Numbered from the stretch's first letter, positions 1 to 46,190 are shown. The stretch: 64,000 nucleotides of DNA from Perca fluviatilis (GCF_010015445.1 NC_053134.1:4418636-4482635); one strand, 5' to 3'. The notes: generated by a model not told the origin, from the sequence alone. A program made the numbers and translations.

Positions 1-172
1 GCTGAGTGTCTGATGAAACATAGAAATGATTGGTTTCTTCCAATAGATAGTGATAGGTAGCCTGTTTTGGTCTAAATATCAGCTCTAGACTGTGTTTACA
101 GTCTGGTCCTACTGGTCCAGATGTTGTGACAGCGCTGGGTTGACTCCTTTCATGTCACTCTCTCTCGGTCAG

Positions 173-28828
<28,656 letters not shown>

Positions 28829-31370
28829 CCTCTGACCTCACGGAGGGGTCAGGGGGCGGAGCTAACGGCTACTAAAACACAGGATGTTTTCCATTTAAGG
28901 ACTCAAAAGAGGATGAGCTCGCAGACTCTACCGAATGTTTGACCGTGTAAGGACCAAAGTGGGAGGGGCTACTGGAGCAATAGGAAGCTGTTGACCATAT
29001 AAGGACTGAAGGTGTGTGTGGGGGGGGGTGGGGGGTGGTTATGGGAATCCAGGAGGGGTAAGGAATGCCAGTTTTGGACAAATTAAGTGTAAAAATATAC
29101 CCAGAGTTGTGGAAACTGAAGTGCTGGTATCTACTACAGTTGTATGGCGTACTTCCGTTGGCATCCCGACAAATACCAAGAAGGGATGCAAAATGGGGCG
29201 ACCGTAATACGGCTGCAGATCGGAGCTCGGTGAAATCAAAGGGTTAATTTTGCAGTGGTAACTATGGCGTTCGGTATGTGTGATCCTCGGACCTAGCTGT
29301 TTCTGTGTTTGGCTTCTGTACAACGTTCATTTTAATTTGATCATATAAGGATTGAAGAAAACAAAAGTGCCACACAAGGAATGAAGATTTTGGATAATTA
29401 AAGAAGATAAGTTAGGTAATGAGTCATTACCAAGTATTTTCTTTTTTGGAAGTTCGGATTGGAAGTACAGCTGCTCCAGAATGCTTTGTGACCACTTTTT
29501 CCTTATCGTATTCTAGCAAAGTCTATGAACTGTGGATGTGAGGTTAATTTGCCTCCAATGCCTGATCTGAGGTATTTAAAAAAAAAATTTGAAATGATTT
29601 TTTTTTTTACCTTCAAGCGAGCTCAAATATAAAATAATCGACCAATGAAAACCCACTACGGTACACACCTCTGGCCAATCAGGGGTCTTGGTTTGTCTTG
29701 ATGGCATATTCGAGGATAGTGGATTCAGGGTACGAAGTCCAAAAATCAAATCGCCTTTTTTCTCATATCACGGCCAAATGTTGCTTTTCATATCAGATTA
29801 TATGTTTCTACGCTGATGACACTGTGCTGGCGACTCAAATCCCAGCTGAATAATTTAATTTTTCATTCTGTTTTTAGTTTTAGTATTATTATTATCTCTG
29901 TATGCTGGCTTTAAGCAGAGGCTTTGCATTTCCATATACACCATGAAAACGATCTTTTAATGGACTGATACAGTGCCACTTGTAAAGTGTTAATCAGGGT
30001 GGTCCATGATGTCATATCCTGTGTGTAAGTGTGTGTGAGTGTGTGTTCAATAGTGATATCGACACCGTTGCCACTTTGTTGCTGAGGACCAGCTTGTTTT
30101 TACTTTCTGTGAAAAATCATGACTGCCTAATCATGTAGTCTACACCGCTAAACACTTTTATTGTTAAGTGTGATTTCTTTTTTATAATCTGTATAATTTT
30201 AACTTCTTTTGCAATACTCCATATATAATGCTGCATTTTGTTTCTGCACACATAAGAGGAAATGACTTAAGTGTCTTCTGAAGACGGCGTATCCACGGAG
30301 CCTTCAAAAGGTTTAAAAATAAATCTGAAATTAAGTTGGTAAAGCGTTAAAATGTATTAGATCCAGTTATTATTGGGCTTATTCCCCCATCGTGCTTTGC
30401 CAGTGTTTTTTGAGCTGCGAGAGGAGTAGAAAGTATGCATCCAAGACAGTTTTACTTCAGTTTACTTGATTTGATCTGGGTAATGCAGTCCCTATCAGTA
30501 CTGCTTTTCTTAGGGTCTAAAGTACACACATTTAAAACAGTCAAAAAAAACAATTAATTGTCCTCCACCTTATTCTGTGGAAGATTTAAAATGCATAAAA
30601 CAAATCAAACAAAATAAAGTACGCATCAAATGAAAAACATTCGTTAAAAGACCAATAATTAAGCTTTTTTCTTTAATAACTGAATTAATTGTTTTTCATT
30701 GTGACATATTAAAAAGCAAGTCCCATTTGTTGTTTTGTTGGATTTTAATGTTTAATGAAAAACTATTCAGTTATTGAATACCAAAAAAACTGTACGCTTG
30801 TCCTTTTAACTGTTTAATTACATTTAATTATGACAGTAATTGCATACATAAAAAAAGAAATGCATCTTACTATGCATATTGTATTTCATTTCTCTGATTT
30901 GTTTTTATTCAGGCATTTTGACATCTTCCATGTTATTGTACACCAAAATACCAAGAAAATACACACTGCTGTCTCGTTCCCAAGGATCCTTTTATTCTGC
31001 GTAGACATGACAAAAGAGCATTTGTGCAAATAATTGTTATGCAGCAGCTGTCATGTGCCTCCTGATGATTGCCGCCTCCTTATTCTGCCCATTAAATGTT
31101 TCATTATGTTCATAATGAGGTTTGTTTAATCACAAAATAGGCCGGTTTAGTTTTGGCTCGATGAAAACTGAACATTTTGTCAAACTGCATCTTTGTCAAG
31201 GAGTCAACTTTATTTTTATTTTTTTTATAAAGCAGAGTGGGGTAAAATATGTTTAATGTCAACCGTTAATTAGAAGAAATATGGGAGAAGATTTAACTAT
31301 ATGATCATTTATATTTCCACCCACTCTGTAAATAAGTGAATTGTGGACCAAGTTATTAGAAGATCTGCAA
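28829..31370. other. plxnb2 3' flank / probable 3'UTR
   Basis: Starts right after the plexin stop. AATAAA hexamers occur near 30317 and 30612; either could end the transcript, but I cannot choose. A G-rich patch lies at 29010-29038. No second gene seen. Confidence 0.45.
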
Positions 31371-31428
31371 CATTAGGGTTAGGGGTTAGGGGATAGGGTT
31401 AGGGGATAGTGTTAGGGTTAGGGTTTCC
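31371..31428. repeat. telomere-like TTAGGG repeats
   Basis: Imperfect TTAGGG/TTAGGGG/ATAGGG units over about 58 bp in intergenic DNA. A shorter CCCTAA stretch is at 60621-60648. Confidence 0.85.
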
Positions 31429-32149
31429 GGGTTTAAGTGCCGTTTAAGTTGCTGAAGTATAAATGAATCCTTTATCTTCTATGCTACAAAATCATGGTCT
31501 CCATAGAATTATTAAATATCTGCTTTATTCTTTGTCTTCTGAGCCCAGACGATGTTATATAGCGCTTGAGTTAATTGAAATATGCAGTTTGTATGTTGGA
31601 TGATGAAACCCCTCGCCTTCTGGGAAACACTGACGTCTGAAGTTGGATTTTTTGATTATTAACAAACTGCATCTTTGACTTCTGAAGCAATACGACCTTA
31701 AGGCTGGTGCCGTAATCTTTGTACTCATGTCTCAAACTCCGTACGAATTTACGCAACTCTGGCACTACATAACCTCCAGATACAAAGACACACATCTTAG
31801 CTTTTTTTTACTTTCTTAGGGGCATTTCACACTCAGAAATTGGTTTCTGAAAGCTACTTTGGTGCCAAATAACTTCAAGAAAATATCTTGTGTTGTTGTA
31901 GCGTGTGTAATTTCCAAGGCTTGGACTGTGGTTTGAGTTGTATGTTTGATGAGTGTAGCCAGAAATAAGGGGAACAAACTATTTTGCATGAAATAATCTG
32001 GTGGTACGTGCATTTGAAATGGAAAATGTGAAACATATTTTTTTAGGTTGTTTTCGGTGCCGGAAGAAGATTCCACCAGCTCCTCAGAGCCACATCTATG
32101 GTTTAGATCTTTAATTCCGTCTGACATATAATAGCTCAATCTCTATTTT

Positions 32150-32345
32150 TTAGATTATTTTGTGGGCTTTTTCTGCCTTTATTTTGACAGGACAGCTAGG
32201 TGAGAAAGGGGAGAGAGCGAGGGGGATGACATGCAGGAAATTGTCACAGGTCGGACTCGAAACCTGGACCTCTGCGTCAAGGCATAAACCTCTCAGTATA
32301 TGTGCGCCTAATCTACCCACTGAGCCAACCCGGCCACATAGCTCA
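32150..32345 (-). mobile_element. tRNA-derived SINE
   Basis: Reverse-oriented copy of the 25255 family: GGTCGGACTCGAAACC is the B-box region and CCCACTGAGCC the A-box region on the opposite strand. Intergenic. Confidence 0.7.
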
Positions 32346-33713
32346 ATCTCTTCTCACTCTGCAAATATAGTATATTCATTGTAAAATATGAGACATCTGG
32401 TTTATGTGGAAAACATGTCTCTTAAAAAAAAACTATTCGTCGACCAACACTAGCTTCTTTTTGCCACCGGAGAGTGCCTTAAAGAGTCAAACTGAAAGTA
32501 CGTTTTGGAAGTAAAAGCAAACAAATTTAGACTAGTCATTTTATCGTTGTCAACCAAAAAACATTCAATAAGTTTCAACTTTAGTGTCAGGCATATATAT
32601 AGATATATTTTATTTGATCAGTAACAGATAAATAAACCATTAACAATTTGTGTTACAGATGCTAACGGAACAGAGGCTAGCTAGGAAGCAGGCTAGCTAG
32701 CAAGACATTTCGCTAGCCAAATGTAAAACCCAAAAATGGTGGCTAATGTCTGCCTTGCTTACCGATGGCTCTGCAGCAGTTCATGTTGCCATGCACTTTG
32801 TCATTTCATGCAGACGATTATTTAACTATTTAGCAAATGACACGCTCACAAATAACAAAAAAATAGATGCAAAAGAAAATATAGACTGATGCTTTTCCCT
32901 GGCAAGAAATTTAGAAACTGGTCTAATTATCTTTTTTGGGGAAAATGTTTAGATTTTCACAGAAATAGTTGTAAACATTCTGAAACATTTAATTCATGAA
33001 CTATTGACTTGCAGCATATTGGATTGTTAATCATTGCAGGGTTTTCCCCCCCCCAAAAAAGTTGTAAGGCCCGGTGGCGTCGCTCACAGACTGATGGCAG
33101 CGTTAATGTGGAGCCCCGCGTGAGGACAGAATCATGGACGCAATCGCGAAATTGGGAATTCAACCCTTGCGTTGCAAAAGTTGCATGGTCGATGGTCATG
33201 GCTTTCTGGGTCAAAAAAATTAAAATGGAAACTTTTTTTTCAAGGTTTTGGTCGTCTTCTTCGACACTTTTGTCGCTTTCCCCGATGTTTTTGAAGCTTT
33301 TTTCAACGCTATTTTATCAACGATTTTCTTCAAATATTATAAAATTTTAATAAAACACCCACAATCAATAAAAGTAGTGAACTGATCATTTATTTCACTT
33401 GTAAAGAGCGTTGTATGAAACCATCCATGTTATTTCTTTTTGACAATTTGGTTGAAAGAAAACCCAAATTTCTGATATAGAAACGTTTGAAAAGGGGTCA
33501 GATTTGACCCGAGGACAAGAGGAGGGTTAAAAATTCCGTAGGGCTCTACATCAAGTCAGTGCTAAAAGATAACTGGAGCTTTGAAAAAAATGACCAGGTC
33601 TACGTTTCCAACTGAGCTGCCCCACTTTAACTAGTTTAAAAAAATGTCAGGCTTGGTGGGGGGGGACCCTGCATTGGTGCTGGAGAAGCACAAATCCTTT
33701 AAGAAGTTTTGGT

Positions 33714-34199
33714 TTAAAGGTGCCCTGCCATACAAAACCGTTTTTACTTGTATTTTTTTAAGTATGTCAGGTCCATATGTGTTTGTGTTATGTGTTGAAT
33801 GTGAAAATGAACTGCTAACTCCTCTGTCAGCTCTAGCCACTGGACAGAAATAAGCAGAGAAATCAGACCAATCACAAAAGCTGGTCAGTCTGACATCATA
33901 TTGCCTGAGCTCATTACTATTCATGAGCTCGCCCAGTTGGGCAGGGTAATGGATGCTGATAGCCAGCTCTCATTGGCTAGCTGTTAGCCAATCAGAGTCA
34001 AGCAGCTTAGCTCATTGAATATTAATGAGAACTGGCACAAATCGAGCTGAGTCTTCCTGCAGGCTTTCTATACCACGCTAGAATGGCTTGAAACAAGGTA
34101 ACCAAGGCATTTTTTTCCACAAAAAATGTTACAGAGTCCATGGTAGGACTTCAGACATCACCCCAAAGTAATGAAATACGTGTGGCAGGGCACCTTTAA
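33714..34199. mobile_element. TTAA-flanked MITE with 17-bp perfect TIRs
   Basis: TTAAAGGTGCCCTGCCA (33714-33730) is exactly reverse-complemented at 34183-34199. 486 bp, no transposase. Confidence 0.85.
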
Positions 34200-35021
34200 C
34201 TAACACCCAGCTATGTTATCTGTATATCCCCAATGCTCCGGAACCGTTTGGTAAACATGAGAAGGATGTGGCTTGCATATGTGATGTTTAGTTCAGTGTT
34301 TTTTCCACGGCACAGAGGTAAAGGCAAATGTTGATGTGTAATGACCGGATGAGGGATCAGCACAGGGAACTGAGCCTTCACTGTAAGTAGATTTATTCGT
34401 CCGCTACTTGAGGATCTGTGTGTTTTAACGATGTAAAAGTGAAGCGTGTTGTTTCATGAGGCACAAAGTAAACAAAAAGTGTATTGAGAGGTTTTGAATG
34501 TTAAACAGAAAATGGGCCCACTGGTACTGATGTTGTGACTGGCATCGTAAGGGTTACATGTGTTTATACCATTGTATAACAGTTTGTACATCGAATACAA
34601 CTTTCCCATTGTTTATTCTTGTAACATCATTGTAGGAAATAAAATGGTTTTGGATGGACTGGACCAAGTGTAGACTTTTGAAAACCGAAACAGCAGAACC
34701 AGGAACCCAACTGGTCTTGGAGCCCAAATCGGTGACTGAGGAAGTGGAGAAGTGGGCAGAAAAATCCATATCTAGAAAGTCCAAATATCCAATAAAAGAT
34801 GTTTATACAAATGGAAAGTTGTCTTCTCTTAATGTTTTGGTGTCGTTTTTCTGTGGTTCCATTTATCTAAAAAAAAATATTTTACATTTTATTTCAGCCA
34901 GTGTTCATTATGTTTATCCTGTTAAACTTCCAGAGCATGATTCAAATAGAAATATTGTCAGAGCTGCATCATGTTTTCTCAATTGTAAAATAACAGCAGT
35001 CTCACTTTCTTTCTAAAAATG
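34200..35021. other. intergenic, open frame of unknown meaning
   Basis: A plus-strand frame of 120 codons from 34654 has an ordinary-looking first half (KTETAEPGTQLVLEPKSVTEEV) but no splice context or homology I know. Left as non-coding. Confidence 0.3.
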
Positions 35022-35029
35022 GTATATAG

Positions 35030-35679
35030 CAGTGTTTCTCAAATAGGGGTATGTGTACCCCTTGGGGGACTTTGGAGGACTGCAGGGGGTACGTGACATT
35101 TTTTGCAAAATGTGTTTCAGTTCCAAGGCTGTAGTTACTTCTGTCTTTTCTTTCTCCAAGTTTGTCGCTTTTTTCAAAGTTTTTGTCGCTGTTTTGAAGT
35201 TTGTCACCTTTTTTGAAGGTTTTGTCACTTGTTTTGACCTCTTCTTGCCTTTCTTCCTCACTTTTTTCTACTGTCTTTTTTTCTTCAAAGTTTTTTTTCT
35301 GCTTTTTTTCAAAGTTTTTGTCACTTTTTTCAGTGTTTGTTGCTTATTTGAATTTTTTTTGTCACTTCTGTCGCCCTAGTGTTGCCTTCCTTCTACTGTT
35401 TTTTTTCAAAGTTTTTATTACTATTTTTGACCTCTTCTTGCCTTACTTCCTTCTTTCTACCATCTTTTTCCAAGGTTTTGAATTTTTTTTAAAGGTTTTG
35501 TTACCTTTTTCCATCAGCATTTAAATGTTTTCCAGGTTACAAGGCTGTTGTTTAGTAAATCTATCGCTGACTTTTTTTTTTTTTTTCTACCAAAAATTAT
35601 TTGCGCTGGTTAGGGGGTACGTGGCTTAAAAAACCTGTTCAAAGGGGGAACATTATTGAAAAAGGTTTGAGAACCACTG
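35030..35679. mobile_element. hAT-type MITE with 8-bp target duplication
   Basis: Ends CAGTGTTTCTCAAA and TTTGAGAACCACTG are inverted, and GTATATAG flanks both sides (35022-35029 and 35680-35687). The TIR type and 8-bp duplication mark hAT. The inside is T-rich with a repeating TTTTTGTCACTTTTTTCAAA-like motif, so its long frames (such as 35053-35379) are not genes. Confidence 0.9.
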
Positions 35680-36150
35680 GTATATAGGGTAAGGAAACAT
35701 TTAAAATCAATGAAAAATCACAACAATGAAAACTGAATTTCTGTCTTCAGAATCTACACCTAGTCAGCAGAGTAGAAATGAGTGTTTGTGAATGACAGCT
35801 GTGTTGATGCCCAGTCCCACTGAGAGACCAAAGAGCTCCAGTGAATTGATCAGGTGTCCCTTTTTATTATCCGTGCATTAGAAGAAGTGGCGTCTGGATG
35901 TTCGGCAGCAGAAAGCTGTGTTTAACCGCCAAACGGCAGTGATAGGTCAGGCAGCCTGAGGCGAGGACACCCAGCATCCACGGAGTGGGATTCCCAGAGG
36001 AGCCTCCTGTTTATCATTCAGAGGAGATGTGCTCACACAGCAAACTGCTGACAGCTTCAGCACAACACTGGACTCCATCTCCCAGCTGGCCATACTGGCT
36101 GGTGGGAATGATTTCAGCTGATAAAACTGATTTAGTTTCTTTTTCTACAG

Positions 36151-37172
36151 AATCTTCCTCCTGACGTGGACAAACATGAAGATATTTCACCAAAACCTCT
36201 TTGTGCAGTTTGGTAAGTATTACATTTATTTCAGTTTTTATTTTTACTGCATGCTTTGACTTTAAGTTATGCGTATTAAACGCACAGCACAAACTGCTGT
36301 TTACAATTAACTGTATTTAAATTTGATAAGCATTAGTTTTTACTCCAGTAAATCATGACAATTACCATACTTTCTATCACAATATGTAGAGATAAATATA
36401 TGACAACACTGCCTCCCTGTGTTCTTCATGAAGAACTGCATTAGATTAAACATACTGGTCAGCAGATGCACTGGATGGGAGACAATTATGGTATTTATCG
36501 GACTCATAATTCAGTCTACATACACGATACGCATATTTTTAGATTCAGTGTCACTTCCACTTCCCCAGGATATCACTATCTCTGATGTCCATCGCGAATA
36601 AACATCCGTAAATCCAAAGAAAGCCAAAGAAAAAAGGCGCTTCAGAACTTGCCTGAGAATCATTTTTAAGTTCTTTTCAGTATCAAAGTAACCCAGTGGT
36701 AGTTATGGGTACATTGTAAACAGGAACTCCTATTAGCTAATTTGGTATACTTTTAATGGTGCTAATTAGCCCAAATGTAAACAAATACAGGCTATAAACA
36801 AAGTCTGTTATCAACCAATCACAGACCAGAATCTGGTAGTTTTTTTTATTTCCAAAATGTGAATTGCACAAGCTGTTTTTACTGTTCTAATATTAATTTA
36901 AATAGCCCCACATGATGTTTTGAAAGTTCACATTGTATATGTCAACAGTGTGTAGAGATCTCTCTCCAGAAAAGAGCAGTAGAGGGACATCATTAATGTT
37001 CCTCATTGTTACAAAATGTGCAGGTTGAAGACATTTAGAAATCGTTTAATAAATGATAATATCAGTGTATAATCTTATGATGTACTGTATTTTTCCTAAC
37101 AGCAAATGGGGAAAAGTGTCTCCAGGAAGATCCTCCAGGAAATTTTCTTTTGAAGGACAGCTCCTATTCTGA
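36151..37172 (+). other. two exon-like segments of an unknown transcript
   Basis: Segment 36151-36212 has TTTCTACAG before it and GTAAGT after it; segment 37103-37172 has TTTTCCTAACAG before and GTAAGT after. Joined, one frame stays open for 44 codons (from IFLLTWTNMKIFHQNLFVQF to FLLKDSSYS). I recognise no family. It could be part of a broken gene, a lncRNA or chance; a transposon remnant starts right after it. Confidence 0.3.
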
Positions 37173-37194
37173 GTAAGTACTTTACATCAGTACA

Positions 37195-38000
37195 TTAACT
37201 AGGGGAGAGCGGGGTATGCTGTCACACTAACATTTACTGAGCACCATACATCACCATGGTATACATGTCCTACCAAATGAAAGGAGGAAGTCTTGGGAAC
37301 ATATGTTGTATTCATAACATTTTCATATCTTATCTCATTAGAGTTGTAGACTGTTGAATAGAGAATGTGCACTTGTGACAATTTGCCCCATCGGCCGGTA
37401 AGTTGTCACACAAGATTATCCAAATAAGAACGCAACTCATTTGTGAATATTGATTTCCAGAACTGGAAATATAAACAATCATGCCTAGAGAATCTGGAAA
37501 AACAATACACGTTTCAATCAAAACAGATTAAGTGGCAAGACCACTTTACTCTGAACTTTAAACTCTAACGTTCTCGGGCTTGCACATAGATTTGTGATAA
37601 CTGAATGGAAAGCTGCAGATAACTTGCTTAACTTAACATGTTTAACCTCTGAACTCTACAGATGCCCTGGCCTGTAGTTCACTAATCAGGCTCATCTTCA
37701 GAGTCACAATTCTGGCACACATAAATTGCCTGGCCTGAAGGTGCGAGCATCATGGGCCCATTTGTTGCATTTTACACATTTTACCCAGGTCTCTTTTGGA
37801 CGACTTTGAAAATGGCTCCACACAGACGAGGCAGAAGCACTCTTCATCATCTGATGATGACTCTTGTATAATTTTTCTTCTTTTAGCTGCCTTGTTCTTC
37901 GTAGGTCCAGATTTTGATTTTGACAATCTCATATTGTCATACATGATATTCTCTATCCAAATAAATAACAAGCTCATGAAGAAGTTAAACTTTTATTTAG
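37195..38000 (-). mobile_element. DNA transposon remnant with C-terminal zinc-finger piece
   Basis: 37977-37690 on the minus strand encodes SSDDEECFCLVCVEPFSKS, then KCNKWAHDA, then IYVCQNCDSEDEPD and a stop. This Cys/His pattern (CxxC, KCxKWAH, CxxC) is typical of the zinc finger ending some pogo/Tigger-type transposases. The parts lie in different frames, so it is decayed. The left end AGGGGAGAGCGGGGTATGCT at 37201 looks like a terminal repeat. Confidence 0.55.
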
Positions 38001-38453
38001 TTCACAGAAAAACCTAAACAGAAAATATTAATCTCACATTCATCTTATTATTGAAAGAGCTCATAGAAAAAGTCTGTTTAAATATATATATATTGTATTT
38101 ATATACATATATATGTATACATGCATCTTAAAGCAACACTAGAGGACTTTTCCTGCTTCGGTCCCCCTGCAGGTTGTCTCGTTGGAACTAAAGCTCACGT
38201 AGCAAACAAATAATTTAGATGTTGGGCAACACTTCAGAATGAAAAATAATTTAAAAGAAAAATAAAGAGACTAAGAGAGAAATAACTGAACATGTGCCGA
38301 TGGACAGAAGCACAGAAGCGAAACTAAAACTTGAAACTGAACTCTTAATAAGGTTATTATCCAAAGTCACTCTGGCGTTACTGTGACGTGTATGGAATTA
38401 ATATTGAACTGAAGTCTCACCAGAGACAAAGAGTCCTACATGTAGCGGCTGTA

Positions 38454-43921
<5,468 letters not shown>

Positions 43922-44014
43922 CGTGAAGCTGATGGTTCCTGCACACAGACAGCTTATTAGTGACTGACGAGCAGTAGAAAATTCGTGAATGGATTAACTA
44001 ATATCCTAATACTA

Positions 44015-44415
44015 GAGCAGCGGTGGAATGCAACTAAGTACATTTACTCAAAGTACAAATTTGAGGTACTTCAGACTTTTTTTTTTTCATGCCACTTTCT
44101 ATTTCTACTAAATATTGTACTTTTGACTCCATTACATTCATCTGACAGCTTTAGTTACTTTACAAGTTAAGATTTTTGCACACAAAACACCTGTAGTTTA
44201 TAAAATACAATGTTTTATTATAAATTAAACTAGCCAACAATATAACTGCCTACAAGTACAGGTGAAATTATTAGACCAATAAACACATTAAATTGTTTTG
44301 ATCGAGGATATTTCTACATTGAGTACTTTAAGTACATAATCCTGATGATACTTACATACTTTAACTGAAGTAACATTTTCAATGCAGGACTTTTACTTGT
44401 ACCAGAGTATATTAC
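44015..44415. mobile_element. dispersed TIR-like repeat (ACTTTACT family)
   Basis: Rich in AAGTACATTTACTCAAAGTA-type motifs in both orientations. Relatives at 16085-16200, 25630-25760 and 63220-63735. Teleost intronic MITE by recognition only. Confidence 0.5.
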
Positions 44416-45550
44416 CAGTGTGGTATTAGTAATCTGAATACTTCTTCCCAGCTACTGTAGCTGACAGTGTCTGATAACTCCTCCTGCAGCACAATCCACT
44501 GTCATAACAACCCCACTTCTAGTTTATTTTAAGTGTGCGACGTCTCCCGACAGCCCACAATCAAATACAAAAAGGAGAAAATACGCTTTTTATAAAATGT
44601 AATGATTCTTTCTGAGACTTTTTTGGTTCTAGAGGAAACTGAATTTAATGCTATCTTTCAAGACCTGGTTGCTAATGTTAGCAAATGTCAGATAGACGTG
44701 TGACCAGTGACTGTGTTAAACTGACATTATTGAGTTAGTTTGCTGTCTTTTAGCATGACAGATTAGCATTTTTCACAGAGCAATTTCAGGCAATTTTTAC
44801 CCCCGATGTTTGAAACTTGTTGGCATTTACATTTGATCACGATACGATATATCAATTCTTTGGACAACGATACAATATTTACTGATGTCACAAAGTCTGC
44901 CACAATACGATTTGGATTTAATTCAATTCAGGACCCTGCGACAGATACATAAGACCATTTAACACAGTTACATTTATACATATTTACAAAAAGCAACTTA
45001 AATATGATTTCACAAAGTCATTATTGAGCTCTTCCAGACATTTAAATAAATAAAAAAAAACTACTATTTTTAATAAAAAAGAATATGAAGTGGGAATTTC
45101 AAAATAAAGGCGCATCTTTAAGATGATGATATATATCGCTATTCTCACTTTGTATTAATAATATTGAATTGTTGATGATTGAACCGATAGTTATAGTTTA
45201 TATAGTTACACCCCTAAATTACATACACAATTACACAATTTTTGTCCACCTTGACTGTGTTTTATGAATCAAATCCTTTATTTGGGGGTATTTTGCCCTT
45301 TGCCCTCGATTATTTACGACACAAATGATTGAAAAGTTAAGGGCAATGAACTGTGCTCCACTATCACGCATGACCCCTGAAAAAAACTCTCCCACTTGTG
45401 TAAAACATTTTTTTGGGATCACTAATTTACAACAGAAATGTGTAAAACAATAAGTTATCAGGGAAACAGTTAAAGTTAAAAGGAGTTTTGTCAGTTATCA
45501 ATCAGTCTTACTAGTATATAGCTATGCATCATGTACACAGTGGTTTTGGA
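44416..45550. other. likely mdm2 5' intron, no gene seen
   Basis: AT-rich sequence between the mdm2 ATG exon and the P2 exon. It contains decayed repeat pieces (around 44820-45230) and no convincing ORF. Confidence 0.5.
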
Positions 45551-45873
45551 TAGAGTTGCAAAGATTAATCAATTTGTTGTCACCTATTAAATTAATCGGT
45601 TCGAGTCATTTTCTAGGAAAATAAATCTCTGATTTCAGCTTGTTAAATGTGAATATTTTTCTAGTTCCTTCTCGACTCTGTAACAGTAAACTGAATATCT
45701 TTGAGGTGTGGACAAAACAAGACATTTGAGGACATTAGCTTGGGCTTTTGGTAAACACTGATCCACATTTATCACCATTTTCTGACATTTTATAGACCAA
45801 ACAACTAATAGATTAATTAAATAATAATCCACAGATTAATCAACTATGAAAACACTCATTAGTTGCATCCCTA
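45551..45873. mobile_element. hAT-like MITE with exact 8-bp target duplication
   Basis: Starts TAGAGTTGCAAAGATTAATC and ends GTTGCATCCCTA. GTTTTGGA flanks both sides (45543-45550, 45874-45881). It sits 37 bases downstream of the P2 exon donor. Confidence 0.9.
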
Positions 45874-45909
45874 GTTTTGGATATAAATCAGATTAATTAA
45901 AAGTCTTAC

Positions 45910-45972
45910 CAGTATATACAGAGTAGAACGTATCAGCAGTCCATCCTGTGCAAAGTAAAAATAAAGTGCAGT
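45910..45972 (-). promoter_or_regulatory. mdm2: mdm2 alternative first exon (P2, untranslated)
   Basis: A minus-strand segment ends in a good donor (ATACTG then GTAAGA at 45909), 28-35 bases upstream of which runs a TATA-like motif. In mammals P2 transcripts start at a p53-dependent exon and splice to the exon carrying the ATG; this segment sits in the same place relative to the coding exon at 43938. An alternative reading is an internal 5'UTR exon 45945-45910, since GCACAG precedes 45945. It contains a minimal upstream ORF (ATG GAC TGC TGA, ATG at 45944). The transcription start is inferred. Confidence 0.55.
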
Positions 45973-45996
45973 CAGAGTGGAGCAGAGCTGCAGCTT

Positions 45997-46002
45997 CTTA
46001 TA
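45997..46002 (-). promoter_or_regulatory. TATA-like box of mdm2 P2
   Basis: TATAAG on the minus strand, ten bases downstream of the proximal p53 site and about 30 bases before the inferred P2 start. The mammalian P2 promoter also has a TATA-type box just after its p53 sites. Confidence 0.5.
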
Positions 46003-46011
46003 GACCTGCTC

Positions 46012-46031
46012 AGACATGTCAGGACTAGACC
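46012..46031 (-). promoter_or_regulatory. p53 response element, proximal
   Basis: Two RRRCWWGYYY decamers with no spacer, cores CTAG and CATG, 18 of 20 positions matching. On the minus strand the run AGTCCTGACATGTCT closely resembles the published mammalian MDM2 P2 element as I remember it. It lies directly upstream of the TATA-like box. Confidence 0.75.
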
Positions 46032-46170
46032 AGCCTAGATGGCCTGGCCTAGCCTAGTTGGGCCTATCAGGACCAAACAGTGCCAGTCAGAGCTGAGTCA
46101 GCTGCAGTGGGATGTATGTTCTTGTTTAAACTGATAGTAACAGCTGATTTAATCACACAGCTCTGTGTAG

Positions 46171-46190
46171 AGACATGCCGGGACTAGTCC
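46171..46190 (-). promoter_or_regulatory. p53 response element, distal
   Basis: Two abutting decamers: GGACTAGTCC is a perfect half-site and CGGCATGTCT has one mismatch, 19 of 20 overall. It lies 139 bases from the proximal element, in the likely mdm2 intron 1. Mammalian MDM2 also has paired p53 sites here, but closer together. Confidence 0.75.

Noticed and set aside
34654..35016. 120-codon plus-strand frame as a gene
   Set aside because: No splice sites, no family match, second half low complexity, and an equally long frame lies on the other strand.
35053..35524. Plus-strand frames rich in Phe/Val/Leu
   Set aside because: Lie wholly inside the hAT MITE and come from its degenerate T-rich repeat.
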